A stretch of 16,308 nucleotides of DNA from Thermoproteota archaeon (GTDB lineage Archaea; Korarchaeota; Korarchaeia; B14-G2). The stretch spans positions 1-16,308 of the forward strand of contig QMWA01000020.1 of NCBI GenBank assembly GCA_003661385.1, in the 5' to 3' direction. The position numbers were made by a program, and so were the translations under genes. Position 1 is the first letter of the stretch. The number at the start of each line of letters is the position of its first letter. Positions 10,082 to 16,308 of this stretch are shown here, in pieces. The notes beneath the pieces are model-generated. The model had not been told where the DNA came from, searched no databases, and was given only the letters and a program-made list of their open reading frames with translations.

Positions 10082-10090
10082 CTTTAAAAG
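10082..10090 (+). promoter_or_regulatory. TATA box for the L7Ae-S28e-L24e genes
   Basis: CTTTAAAAG centred at 10086 predicts a transcript start near 10112, giving a short leader with GGTGAG (10117-10122) just before ATG 10126. Confidence 0.6.
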
Positions 10091-10125
10091 CAGCCGATAG
10101 GAGTGAGCTATGGGACGGTGAGAAG

Positions 10126-10503
10126 ATGAGTAAGCCTTCATATGCACGATTTGATGTCCCACCAGAGCTAGCTGAGAAGCTGTACGAGATAGTAGAGCTC
10201 AGCAGGACTACAGGAGGAAAGATAAAGAAGGGAGTGAACGAGGTCACAAAGGCCGTTGAGAGAGGAGAAGCTAAGCTTGTCGTGATAGCACTTGACGTCG
10301 ACCCAGAGGAGATAGTCGCCCACCTCCCACTGCTATGCGAAGAAAGAAAAATACCATATGCATATGTCCCAGAGAAGAAGAGGCTGGGACAAGCTGCTGG
10401 AATAGAGGTTGCAGCCTCATCAGCATGTGTATGCGACCCAGGTAATGCAAGTGAGCTTTTAAAGGCAATAATAGATAAGATAAAGGAGATAAAGGGAGAA
10501 TAA
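10126..10503 (+). CDS. rpl7ae: Ribosomal protein L7Ae (kink-turn RNA-binding protein)
   Basis: 125-residue kink-turn binding protein. In archaea it is a component of the large ribosomal subunit, of box C/D and H/ACA guide RNPs, and of RNase P, whose RNA gene is also in this window. Signature segments are [33 protein letters not shown], the [13 protein letters not shown] helix, [18 protein letters not shown] and the SSACVCDPG loop. Length is typical. A GGTGAG Shine-Dalgarno supports ATG 10126. It heads a run of small ribosomal genes and probably shares a transcript with eS28, 10 bases downstream of its stop. Confidence 0.98.
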   Translation: MSKPSYARFDVPPELAEKLYEIVELSRTTGGKIKKGVNEVTKAVERGEAKLVVIALDVDPEEIVAHLPLLCEERKIPYAYVPEKKRLGQAAGIEVAASSACVCDPGNASELLKAIIDKIKEIKGE

Positions 10504-10513
10504 GGTGTAGGAG

Positions 10514-10723
10514 ATGTCTCAAGAAGATGCATGGCCTGCTGAAGTAATCGAGATTCTAGGTAGGACTGGAGTAGCAGGGGAAGTCACCCAGGTTAGAGTA
10601 AAAGTGCTTGATGGCCCAGATAAGGGAAGAGTACTTATAAGGAACGTCATGGGACCTGTTAAAGTGAGCGACATCCTGATGCTGAGAGATACCGAGATAG
10701 AAGCAAGGAAAATCGGTAAGTAA
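10514..10723 (+). CDS. rps28e: Ribosomal protein eS28
   Basis: 69-residue small-subunit protein with an OB-type fold, located near the mRNA exit region. Recognised by [24 protein letters not shown] and the C-terminal [36 protein letters not shown] element lies directly upstream of ATG 10514. The L7Ae-eS28-eL24 order is a standard archaeal cluster. Confidence 0.98.
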   Translation: MSQEDAWPAEVIEILGRTGVAGEVTQVRVKVLDGPDKGRVLIRNVMGPVKVSDILMLRDTEIEARKIGK

Positions 10724-10736
10724 GGTGTAATATAAG

Positions 10737-10934
10737 ATGTACAGCAGGAGAGTAAGGTGCACATTCTGTGGAGAGCAGGCGAAGCCAGGATATGGGGTCT
10801 ATTACGTAAAAAATGATGGAACAGTACTGTACTTTTGCTCTAGAAAGTGTAGGATAAGCTACCTACACCACAGGAGGTCTCCTAAGAAGACAACATGGGT
10901 TATCAAGAAGAAAAAGGAAAGAGGCCTAGTTTAA
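10737..10934 (+). CDS. rpl24e: Ribosomal protein eL24
   Basis: 65-residue large-subunit protein with a zinc ribbon: CTFCG (Cys8 and Cys11) and FCSRKC supply the four cysteines, followed by the family-typical basic tail with KKTTWVIKKKK. A GGTG Shine-Dalgarno precedes ATG 10737. In many archaea a nucleoside diphosphate kinase gene (ndk) follows this gene before infB; here infB comes next after a 43-base gap, so ndk is missing from the cluster. Confidence 0.98.
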   Translation: MYSRRVRCTFCGEQAKPGYGVYYVKNDGTVLYFCSRKCRISYLHHRRSPKKTTWVIKKKKERGLV

Positions 10935-10937
10935 AAG
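10929..10937 (+). promoter_or_regulatory. Possible TATA box for infB overlapping the eL24 stop codon
   Basis: GTTTAAAAG spans the TAA stop of eL24 and is suitably placed to give infB an additional transcript start near 10959. Confidence 0.45.
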
Positions 10938-10977
10938 TAGGCTATAACCCTACCTCTAACAGATACAGCTTACCCTG

Positions 10978-12783
10978 GTGGACGCATTGAGCAATAAAGG
11001 AGAGCTTAGACAAGCCATAGTTGCGGTTCTAGGGCATGTAGACTCAGGCAAGACAACGCTCCTAGACTACATAAGGAAGACACGTGTAGCCGCTAGAGAG
11101 GTAGGAGCCATAACACAGCATGTCGGATGCTCAGAGGTCCCTATAGATGCCATAGAGAAGGTTGCTGGAGTCCTACTGGATAGGTTCAAGCTAAGAGGGA
11201 AGCTTAGGCTTAGAGGGCTTCTGTTCATAGATTTGCCAGGACACGAGGCATTTACGAATCTTAGGAGAAGAGGAGGAAGCTTAGCTGATATAGCAATTCT
11301 CGTGATAGACATAATACAGGGGGTGCAGCCCCAGACAATAGAGTCTATAAACATCCTGAAAGCAAGAAGAACACCATTCGTGATAGCACTCAACAAGATA
11401 GACAAAGTCCCTGGATGGAAAAGCATCAGTGGAGCAAACTTCCTAGACACATACGAGAAGCAATCAAGCACAGCTAAGCAGTACATGGATCAGAGACTCT
11501 ATAGGATAGTTGGCGAACTCTCTAACCTCGGAATAGATGCTGAGAGATATGACCTCGTGACAGACTTCTCCAAGCAGACCCCAATAGTGCCAACTAGCGC
11601 AGTAACCGGAGAAGGAGTCGCAGATCTGCTGGTAGTTTTGCTAGGGCTTTCACAGAGGTTTCTGGCAGATAGACTCACTTTAAAAAGCAGAGAGGGTATT
11701 GGAACAATACTTGAGGTTAAAGAGGAGAGGGGTACAGGAACCGTCATAAACGTCCTTTTATATGATGGATTTATCCAGAAAGGAGACTATCTGGTAGTTG
11801 GAGGCAAAGACGGGGCTTTCATAACAAAGGTGAAGAACATCCTAATGCCTAGGCCACTAGATGAAATAAGAGACCCAAGATACAAGTTCAGAAGTGTATC
11901 AAGGGCTGTGGCAGCTAGTGGTGTGAAGATAATCGCAGCAGACCTGGATAAGGCGCTAGCTGGTGCACCAGTGTACGCAGTCAGAACAGAGGAGAGAGCA
12001 CATGAGGTATTAGAGATGGTAGAGAAGGAAGTCAAGTCTATAGTGATATCGACAGATAAGATAGGAGTTATAGTGAAAGCTGATACCCTTGGAACACTAG
12101 AGGCCCTTGTTGAGCAACTTAAAAAGATGAATGTCCCAATTAGGAAGGCAGATATAGGCCCTGTCTCAATGGGGGACGTAACCGAGGCCAGAGCAGTCAG
12201 AGAGACGGAGGAAGTATATTCATGCATAATATGCTTCAACGTCGACGCCCTTCCAGGCGTAGAGGAAGTAGCAGCAGCACATGGCATTACAATACTCAAG
12301 GACAGGATAATCTACCAGCTCTTAGAAAAAGTTGAGAAGTACCTCAAGGAGGCTAGGGAAAGCAAGCTAAGGAAGATAACACAAGAAATACCTCTCCCAG
12401 CCAAGATAAGAGTTCTACCAAAGTACGTGTTCCGGAGAAGCAAGCCTGCAATAGTAGGAGTAGAGGTGCTAGAGGGAAGACTTATCCCCGGGACACCTCT
12501 AATCCACCCATCAGGTAGAGAGGTTGGGAAAGTACATCAGATCCAACATGAAGGCAAGCCTCTGCCAGAAGCTAGGAAGGGAGATAGAGTAGCAGTATCG
12601 ATAATCGGAGCAACAGTCGGAAGGAACCTCCGTGAAGGAGATATACTGTACTCTAACATAAGCTTCGAGAATATACAGATCCTCAAGAGCAAGCTGAAGG
12701 ATTATTTGAGCGAGAGTGAAATAAAGTTGTTAAATGAGATACAAGCCATGAAAATCAGGCTTATTACGAGAGGTGAGCTGTAA
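10978..12783 (+). CDS. infB: Translation initiation factor aIF5B (IF-2 family GTPase)
   Basis: 601-residue GTPase that promotes subunit joining and holds initiator tRNA during initiation. G-domain motifs are all present: GHVDSGKTT (19-27, Ser where many have His or Thr), switch I ITQHVG (45-50), DLPGHEAF (85-92, with the catalytic His but Leu instead of the common Thr), and NKID (139-142). Domain II, the linker and the C-terminal domains follow in normal order and length. Start choice is uncertain: GTG 10978 has no good Shine-Dalgarno, whereas TTG 10987 has GGTGG six bases before it and would remove only three residues. Its stop overlaps the eS6 start by one base. It normally contacts the sarcin-ricin loop, which is altered in this organism's 23S. 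Confidence 0.97.
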   Translation: MDALSNKGELRQAIVAVLGHVDSGKTTLLDYIRKTRVAAREVGAITQHVGCSEVPIDAIEKVAGVLLDRFKLRGKLRLRGLLFIDLPGHEAFTNLRRRGGSLADIAILVIDIIQGVQPQTIESINILKARRTPFVIALNKIDKVPGWKSISGANFLDTYEKQSSTAKQYMDQRLYRIVGELSNLGIDAERYDLVTDFSKQTPIVPTSAVTGEGVADLLVVLLGLSQRFLADRLTLKSREGIGTILEVKEERGTGTVINVLLYDGFIQKGDYLVVGGKDGAFITKVKNILMPRPLDEIRDPRYKFRSVSRAVAASGVKIIAADLDKALAGAPVYAVRTEERAHEVLEMVEKEVKSIVISTDKIGVIVKADTLGTLEALVEQLKKMNVPIRKADIGPVSMGDVTEARAVRETEEVYSCIICFNVDALPGVEEVAAAHGITILKDRIIYQLLEKVEKYLKEARESKLRKITQEIPLPAKIRVLPKYVFRRSKPAIVGVEVLEGRLIPGTPLIHPSGREVGKVHQIQHEGKPLPEARKGDRVAVSIIGATVGRNLREGDILYSNISFENIQILKSKLKDYLSESEIKLLNEIQAMKIRLITRGEL

Positions 12784-13205
12784 TGGGAAAGATGGTACTA
12801 GATATATCAGACCCCAAAACGGGGAAAGCATACCACCTGGAGTTAGCTGAAGACGATCCTAGGAGAAATGCCTTACTAAGACTACGAATTGGAGACAGGG
12901 TGGCAGGAGAAGCTCTAGGGCTGAGAGGATACGTCCTCGAGATAACAGGAGGATCAGATTTAGCAGGATTCCCCATGAGACCCGACATACCAGGCCCTGG
13001 AAGGAAGAGAATTCTGACAAGCAGAGGGCCAGGGTATAGACCTAGGAGAAAAGGTGAGAGAAGAAGAGTTACAGTTAGAGGGAATGAAATCTCAGAAGAT
13101 ATAGCCCAGGTCAACTTGAAGATTGTGGAGTATGGAGAGAAGCCTCTTGAAGATCTACTAGAGAAGCTGAAGGGAGGTGAGGAGGATATCAGTAAGGAGG
13201 CTTAA
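12783..13205 (+). CDS. rps6e: Ribosomal protein eS6
   Basis: 140-residue small-subunit protein. Diagnostic segments are LEITGGSDLAGFPMRPD, then PGPGRKRILTSRGPGYRP and RKGERRRVTVRGNEIS. It lacks the long phosphorylated tail of eukaryotic S6, as expected for archaea. Its start overlaps the infB stop (TAATG) and its 3' end overlaps the aIF2-gamma start, so infB, eS6 and aIF2-gamma are translationally coupled. Confidence 0.97.
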   Translation: MGKMVLDISDPKTGKAYHLELAEDDPRRNALLRLRIGDRVAGEALGLRGYVLEITGGSDLAGFPMRPDIPGPGRKRILTSRGPGYRPRRKGERRRVTVRGNEISEDIAQVNLKIVEYGEKPLEDLLEKLKGGEEDISKEA

Positions 13206-14412
13206 GCAGCCTATAATGAACATAGGGACAGCAGGCCATGTTGACCACGGGAAGTCGACGCTCACACAAGCAATTACAGGAATATGGCCTGAAAGACACA
13301 GCGAAGAGCTCAAAAAGGGTATAACAATCAGGCTAGGGTATGCTGATGCTACCATAAGGAGGTGCCCAAGCTGTCCAACACCTCAAGCTTACACCACAAG
13401 CAAGAAGTGCCCATACTGTGGGAGCGAAACCGAGGAGAGGAGGAAAATATCGATAGTAGACTGCCCTGGACACGAGACGCTGATGGCTACAATGCTCGCA
13501 GGGGCTACAATAATGGATGCAGCTCTGCTTGTAATAGCAGCAAATGAAAAATGCCCTCAGCCTCAAACTAGAGAGCACTTAGCTGCACTACAAATCATGG
13601 GTGTAGATAAAATCATAGTAGTTCAAAACAAGATCGAGCTGGTAGATGACAAGAGGGCTCTAGAGAACTTCCACGAAATAAAGGAGTTTGTAAAGGGAAC
13701 TATTGCAGAGAAAGCCCCTATAATACCGATGTCCGCCCTACATAAAGGCAATTTGGACATACTGCTGATGATGCTGGTTGAAAAAATACCAGAGGTACAA
13801 AGAGATACAAAGGCCACACCTAGGATGTACGTGGCAAGGTCATTTGACGTAAATAGGCCAGGGACCACAGTTGATAAGCTAATAGGCGGGGTAATAGGCG
13901 GAACTATAATACAAGGGAAGTTCTCTGTCGGAGACGAGATAGAGTGCAGACCAGGAGTGAGAAGGAATGGTAAGTATATGCCGCTAAGGACTAAGATAGT
14001 GAGCTTAAGGTGCGGAAATGAGGAGCTTGATGAAGCAGTTGCAGGCGGGCTTGTTGCAGTTGGAACAAAACTTGACCCAGCATTAACTAAGTCAGATGCG
14101 CTGATGGGCAACGTGGTAGGCCCGCCAGGAACCCTGCCTGAGGTATTAGACGAACTCACGATAGAGACGCACTTGATGAGCAAAGTTGTCGGGCTGCCAA
14201 ATGAGGTTAGCGTCGAGAAACCCAAGCTTGGAGAAATCTGGGCATTAAATGTCGGAACCGCAATGACAGCAGGTAAGATAGTGAAAATCAGGGGGAACGA
14301 AATACAGCTCAAGCTCCTTCTCCCGGTCTGTGCAGAGGAGGGGCAGAGAATAGCGATCTCAAGGAAAATAGCTGGCAAGTGGAGGCTAATAGGGTATGGA
14401 ATAGTCTCATAG
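13177..14412 (+). CDS. eif2g: Translation initiation factor aIF2 gamma subunit
   Basis: 411-residue GTPase core of aIF2, which delivers initiator Met-tRNA to the small subunit. Motifs: GHVDHGKST (20-28), the zinc knuckle CPSC and CPYC (63-66 and 78-81), DCPGHE (95-100), NKIE (151-154), then beta-barrel domains II and III. The conserved RHSEELKKGITIRLGYA segment identifies the family. GTG 13177 is preferred over ATG 13216 because the residues before that methionine (QPI) match the QPEVNIG start region of homologues; ATG 13216 would cut it off and has its Shine-Dalgarno too far away. It overlaps eS6 by 29 bases. The stop codon abuts the encoded CCA end of the convergent tRNA-Gly gene with no gap. 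Confidence 0.96.
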   Translation: MRRISVRRLKQPIMNIGTAGHVDHGKSTLTQAITGIWPERHSEELKKGITIRLGYADATIRRCPSCPTPQAYTTSKKCPYCGSETEERRKISIVDCPGHETLMATMLAGATIMDAALLVIAANEKCPQPQTREHLAALQIMGVDKIIVVQNKIELVDDKRALENFHEIKEFVKGTIAEKAPIIPMSALHKGNLDILLMMLVEKIPEVQRDTKATPRMYVARSFDVNRPGTTVDKLIGGVIGGTIIQGKFSVGDEIECRPGVRRNGKYMPLRTKIVSLRCGNEELDEAVAGGLVAVGTKLDPALTKSDALMGNVVGPPGTLPEVLDELTIETHLMSKVVGLPNEVSVEKPKLGEIWALNVGTAMTAGKIVKIRGNEIQLKLLLPVCAEEGQRIAISRKIAGKWRLIGYGIVS

Positions 14413-14502
14413 TGGTGCGGCCGCCGGGATTCGAACCCGGGTCGCCGGCTTTCCTCTTCATAATGGAGGGCCGGCATCCTATCCAGGCTAGACTACGGCC
14501 GC
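14413..14502 (-). tRNA. tRNA-Gly (UCC) with a 13-nt anticodon-loop intron
   Basis: On minus, acceptor GCGGCCG (from 14502) pairs with CGGCCGC, followed by A73 and encoded CCA (14413-14415). The T arm CCGGG-TTCGAAT-CCCGG is canonical. The anticodon stem CCGGC/GCCGG encloses loop bases C32 C33 T34 C35 C36 A37, a 13-nt intron (14451-14463) and A38. The intron is defined by a perfect 4-bp helix of loop bases CCUC (32-35) with GAGG in the intron and a 3-nt bulge, the relaxed form of the BHB motif, at the canonical 37/38 site. C35, C36 and A73 are normal tRNA-Gly features. Base 33 is C rather than the nearly invariant U. It follows tRNA-Leu after six bases and is presumably co-transcribed. Confidence 0.9.
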
Positions 14503-14508
14503 ACCAGG

Positions 14509-14606
14509 TGCGGGGGGTGGGATTTGAACCCACGAACCCCTAAGGGACAGGGTACCCTAGACAGCTCCTAAGCCCTGCGCCGTTGGCCAGGCTTGGCGAC
14601 CCCCGC
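14509..14606 (-). tRNA. tRNA-Leu (UAG) with a 13-nt anticodon-loop intron
   Basis: On minus, acceptor GCGGGGG (14606-14600) pairs with CCCCCGC (14516-14510), with A73 at 14509. A long class II variable arm (TCCCTTAGGGG region) and T arm GTGGG-TTCAAAT-CCCAC identify a leucine tRNA. Anticodon stem CAGGG/CCCTG encloses C T T A G G, a 13-nt intron (14554-14566) and A38. The intron is supported by a 4-bp helix of CUUA (32-35) with UAGG in the intron (one G-U pair) and bulges GGA and GUA. After A73 the gene reads CCT, so the terminal A of CCA is not encoded, unlike in its neighbour tRNA-Gly. Confidence 0.9.
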
Positions 14607-14630
14607 ACCAAGTCAGGTTGGTACTATCCA

Positions 14631-14639
14631 GTTAATAAG
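14631..14639 (-). promoter_or_regulatory. TATA box for the tRNA-Leu/tRNA-Gly transcript
   Basis: Read on minus: CTTATTAAC. Its centre lies about 26 bases before 14609-14610, placing the transcript start at the TGGT that directly precedes tRNA-Leu position 1. Confidence 0.6.
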
Positions 14640-14640
14640 A

Positions 14641-14649
14641 ATTTATGTA
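14641..14649 (+). promoter_or_regulatory. TATA box for the coiled-coil protein gene
   Basis: ATTTATGTA centred at 14645 puts the predicted start at 14671, exactly the GTG start codon; a leaderless mRNA is likely. It lies next to the divergent tRNA promoter. Confidence 0.6.
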
Positions 14650-14670
14650 TCCTGAACATAACCTTAAGTT

Positions 14671-15624
14671 GTGGAGAAGAGCAAGATGAAGGAGAGAACA
14701 AGACTTACAAGATACCTGAGAGAAGCTATAAGGGAGTATTGGGGGGATAGCAAGGGAATTGAAGAGAAGTTTGAGGCTGTTGGAATACTTTCCTCTGATG
14801 ACCTAGTATATGTCAACATAGATGAAATATCAAAACAGACTGGAATAGATGTTAAGGAGTTAGCTGAGTTTCAGGCCAGATACACTCCAGCGTTCCTTAC
14901 AAAAGCTAGAGAAGAGCTCAAAAGGGTTAGGAAGATGTATGAAGAACAGATCAGGTGGCTCAGGAAAAGGATTGGAGCAGAAGAAAGACCTATGCTTCCA
15001 TTACCAGTCCAGAAAAGGCTTAGAGCTGCCAAGGATGCCGCAAAGGACACGCTGAATGCAGCTTCTAGGCTACTTCCGTTGGCTTTAACTGATGAGAAGC
15101 AGAGCATAGATATGAGGAAAGTGGTAGATGGAATAGGAGAAGTATGCGACTGCACTATGACCCTGGCGAGGAGGCTTGAGGACCTGATTTTCAGCTTGAA
15201 GAACTTGGGAGTAGATATTAGGGAGGCAGACGCCCTGAACAGTGAGGTGAATGGGCTTTATGAAATGGAAAGAGAACTGGAGGAAGAGCTTAAGGGGGAA
15301 GTCGACTTAAGCTCCATAAGAGCTGTGATCTCTGCGCTATCATCAGCTGCACAGACTGTTCTAGGAGTCATAGAGGCTATAGAAGAGCAAATGAGGAGAG
15401 TAAGATCTGAGAAATCCGATGAGGTGAGAAAGCTTAGAGAGAGGCTTGAGAAGGCACTTGATGAGAGGAATAAGGCGAGATTGGAGCTGGATAAGAGGAA
15501 CAGAGAGATATTAAGGCTAAGGAAGCTCATTGAGATGCTAAATGAAGACATAAAGCGGACTAAAGCCGAAAACGCGAAGCTAAAAAAGGTTGTTAGAGAC
15601 GTTCTAGGTGAGGTACTAGACTAA
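14671..15624 (+). CDS. Coiled-coil protein with N-terminal helix-hairpin-helix-like region, unknown function
   Basis: 317 residues, very charged and mostly helical. Residues about 25-70 (IEEKFEAVGILSSDDLVYVNIDEISKQTGIDVKELAEF) read like a helix-hairpin-helix domain of the type found in RadA N-termini and DUF4332-like proteins. Then come helical segments (75-110 and 115-180) and a long C-terminal coiled coil (about 240-310) with heptad-like runs such as RKLRERLEKALDERNKARLEL. No catalytic motif, cysteine cluster or membrane helix is visible. It may be a scaffold or nucleic-acid-associated structural protein; that is inference. GTG 14671 is chosen from TATA spacing; ATG 14686 is the alternative. 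Its stop codon overlaps the stop of the convergent UPF0147 gene. Confidence 0.78.
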   Translation: MEKSKMKERTRLTRYLREAIREYWGDSKGIEEKFEAVGILSSDDLVYVNIDEISKQTGIDVKELAEFQARYTPAFLTKAREELKRVRKMYEEQIRWLRKRIGAEERPMLPLPVQKRLRAAKDAAKDTLNAASRLLPLALTDEKQSIDMRKVVDGIGEVCDCTMTLARRLEDLIFSLKNLGVDIREADALNSEVNGLYEMERELEEELKGEVDLSSIRAVISALSSAAQTVLGVIEAIEEQMRRVRSEKSDEVRKLRERLEKALDERNKARLELDKRNREILRLRKLIEMLNEDIKRTKAENAKLKKVVRDVLGEVLD

Positions 15625-15884
15625 TCATGTACCTTCTCTAACTCACCAAGACACTCCCATATCTTAATTCGAGTTGTTGAAGGCATGTTCATGTCCATGC
15701 TTATTTCATCAAGCATATGAGCAGCTATGCCAGCCTTAACTCCATCCGACTTATCTGTAGAGAGAAGTACTTGAATAACATCTGACACGGTCTTCCTTAT
15801 GTTACGTGGAACACCTGTATCTTTGACTATGGACTGTAGTATACCAATAACCTTCTCTATACGCTCTTTGTTAGAAGCACTCAC
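15621..15884 (-). CDS. UPF0147 family protein
   Basis: 87-residue all-helical protein of an uncharacterised, widely conserved archaeal family. Characteristic segments are IVKDTGVPRNIRKTVSDVIQVL, a middle AGIAAHMLDEISMDMNMP, and the C-terminal TRIKIWECLGELE. GTG 15884 is the start, with GGGTGAT five bases upstream on minus, and TATTTAAC (15918-15925) as a suitably placed promoter. Its function is unknown. It converges on the coiled-coil gene with overlapping stop codons and is divergent from the zinc-ribbon gene. Confidence 0.93.
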   Translation of the reverse strand: MSASNKERIEKVIGILQSIVKDTGVPRNIRKTVSDVIQVLLSTDKSDGVKAGIAAHMLDEISMDMNMPSTTRIKIWECLGELEKVHD

Positions 15885-15917
15885 AGAATATCACCCAGAA
15901 TAGCATGTGAGCCAGCA

Positions 15918-15935
15918 GTTAAATACATTTATATT
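15918..15935. promoter_or_regulatory. Back-to-back TATA boxes for UPF0147 and zinc-ribbon genes
   Basis: TATTTAAC on minus (15918-15925) serves the UPF0147 gene; TTTATATT on plus (15928-15935) predicts a start near 15958, ten bases before ATG 15968 of the zinc-ribbon gene. Confidence 0.55.
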
Positions 15936-15967
15936 CTGATTACAGCATAAGCCAGATTGATTGAAAG

Positions 15968-16308
15968 ATGGATGAGAGAAGCATAGAGAAGGTACTAGCG
16001 GAAGTACTCAAATCCGGTGGAGACATACTAGCAGAGGTCTGTCCGAACTGTAGGGTACCCCTAGTGAGAGTTAGAGGAGAAGTATACTGCCCGAAATGCG
16101 GCAAAAGAGTTCTACTTGTTAAGACCGACTACGAAGCCATCGCCCAGAGAAGGAGGCTCATACTGGAGGAGTTGGAGGATATATTACTAGTTCAGCTCGA
16201 TAAGGCTGCTAGATCGCTTAAAGAAGATCTAGACGAGGATCAGCTGAGGAGCATCATCTACCTACTCGATGCTCTCAAGAGGACGGAGGACGTAAAGAAG
16301 TCTGTTAC
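15968..16308 (+). CDS. Autoantigen p27/ZNRD2-like zinc-ribbon protein (3' end outside window)
   Basis: The first 113 codons are present and the frame is still open at the window edge. It begins MDERSIEKVLAEVLKSGGDILAEVCPNC. A single zinc ribbon is clear: CPNC and CPKC (Cys pairs about 17 residues apart, roughly residues 25-48), in the context GGDILAEVCPNCRVPLVRVRGEVYCPKCGKR. This is the signature of the Sjogren's syndrome/scleroderma autoantigen 1 (p27) family found in many archaea. A helical segment rich in Glu, Leu and Arg follows. Its cellular role is not well established. The complete length cannot be judged. Confidence 0.88.
   Translation, partial: MDERSIEKVLAEVLKSGGDILAEVCPNCRVPLVRVRGEVYCPKCGKRVLLVKTDYEAIAQRRRLILEELEDILLVQLDKAARSLKEDLDEDQLRSIIYLLDALKRTEDVKKSV

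Noticed and set aside
13623-14477. 284-codon minus-strand open frame opposite aIF2-gamma
   Set aside because: It is antisense to a certain gene, runs into tRNA-Gly, and has a serine/proline-rich composition typical of shadow frames.

Overview
This window comes from an archaeon, most likely a thermophilic or hyperthermophilic member of the Thermoproteota (TACK) branch. The evidence is archaeal-type ribosomal and initiation genes, TATA-box promoters with many predicted leaderless starts, GC-rich rRNA beside clearly more AT-rich coding DNA, bulge-helix-bulge (BHB) RNA processing sites, and an intron in every tRNA gene. Three introns in one tRNA, two of them outside the anticodon loop, recall Thermoproteales/Thermofilum-like lineages. 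I cannot name a genus, and a Korarchaeota-like lineage is not excluded.

Layout. Bases 1-400 are the 3' part of 16S rRNA. A spacer without tRNA leads to a complete 23S rRNA (about 541-3588). The 23S is enclosed by a near-perfect processing stem with a textbook BHB motif (509-541 with 3585-3617). RNase P RNA (3618-3904) starts on the base after that stem, so it appears to be the last part of the rRNA transcript. Next come a stand-alone Lrp/AsnC-type ligand-binding domain protein, an initiator tRNA-Met with three introns, a small helical protein, and a convergent AAA+ ATPase. A divergently transcribed membrane-anchored surface protein, a winged-helix regulator and the minus-strand clamp loader small subunit follow.

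From 8350 to 14412 there is a plus-strand information-processing block: rpoN, uS2, a MEMO-family protein, L7Ae, eS28, eL24, aIF5B (infB), eS6 and aIF2-gamma. Two intron-containing tRNAs on the minus strand, Leu(UAG) then Gly(UCC), abut the aIF2-gamma stop codon. The right end holds a coiled-coil protein, a convergent UPF0147 protein and a zinc-ribbon protein cut off by the window edge.

Functionally the window is dominated by translation and RNA maturation: rRNA, RNase P RNA, initiator tRNA, both GTPases that handle initiator tRNA (aIF2-gamma and aIF5B), ribosomal proteins, and L7Ae, which in archaea is also an RNase P and guide-RNP subunit.

The most striking observations concern the RNAs. 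The 23S departs from near-universal sequence at several core functional sites: the sarcin-ricin loop, peptidyl transferase ring, P loop, A loop and helix 69. One of these changes is a compensatory base-pair swap. RNase P RNA is fused to the rRNA operon. All three tRNAs carry introns, and all have a leader reading TGGT complementary to their ACCA 3' end. tRNA-Gly has C instead of U at position 33.
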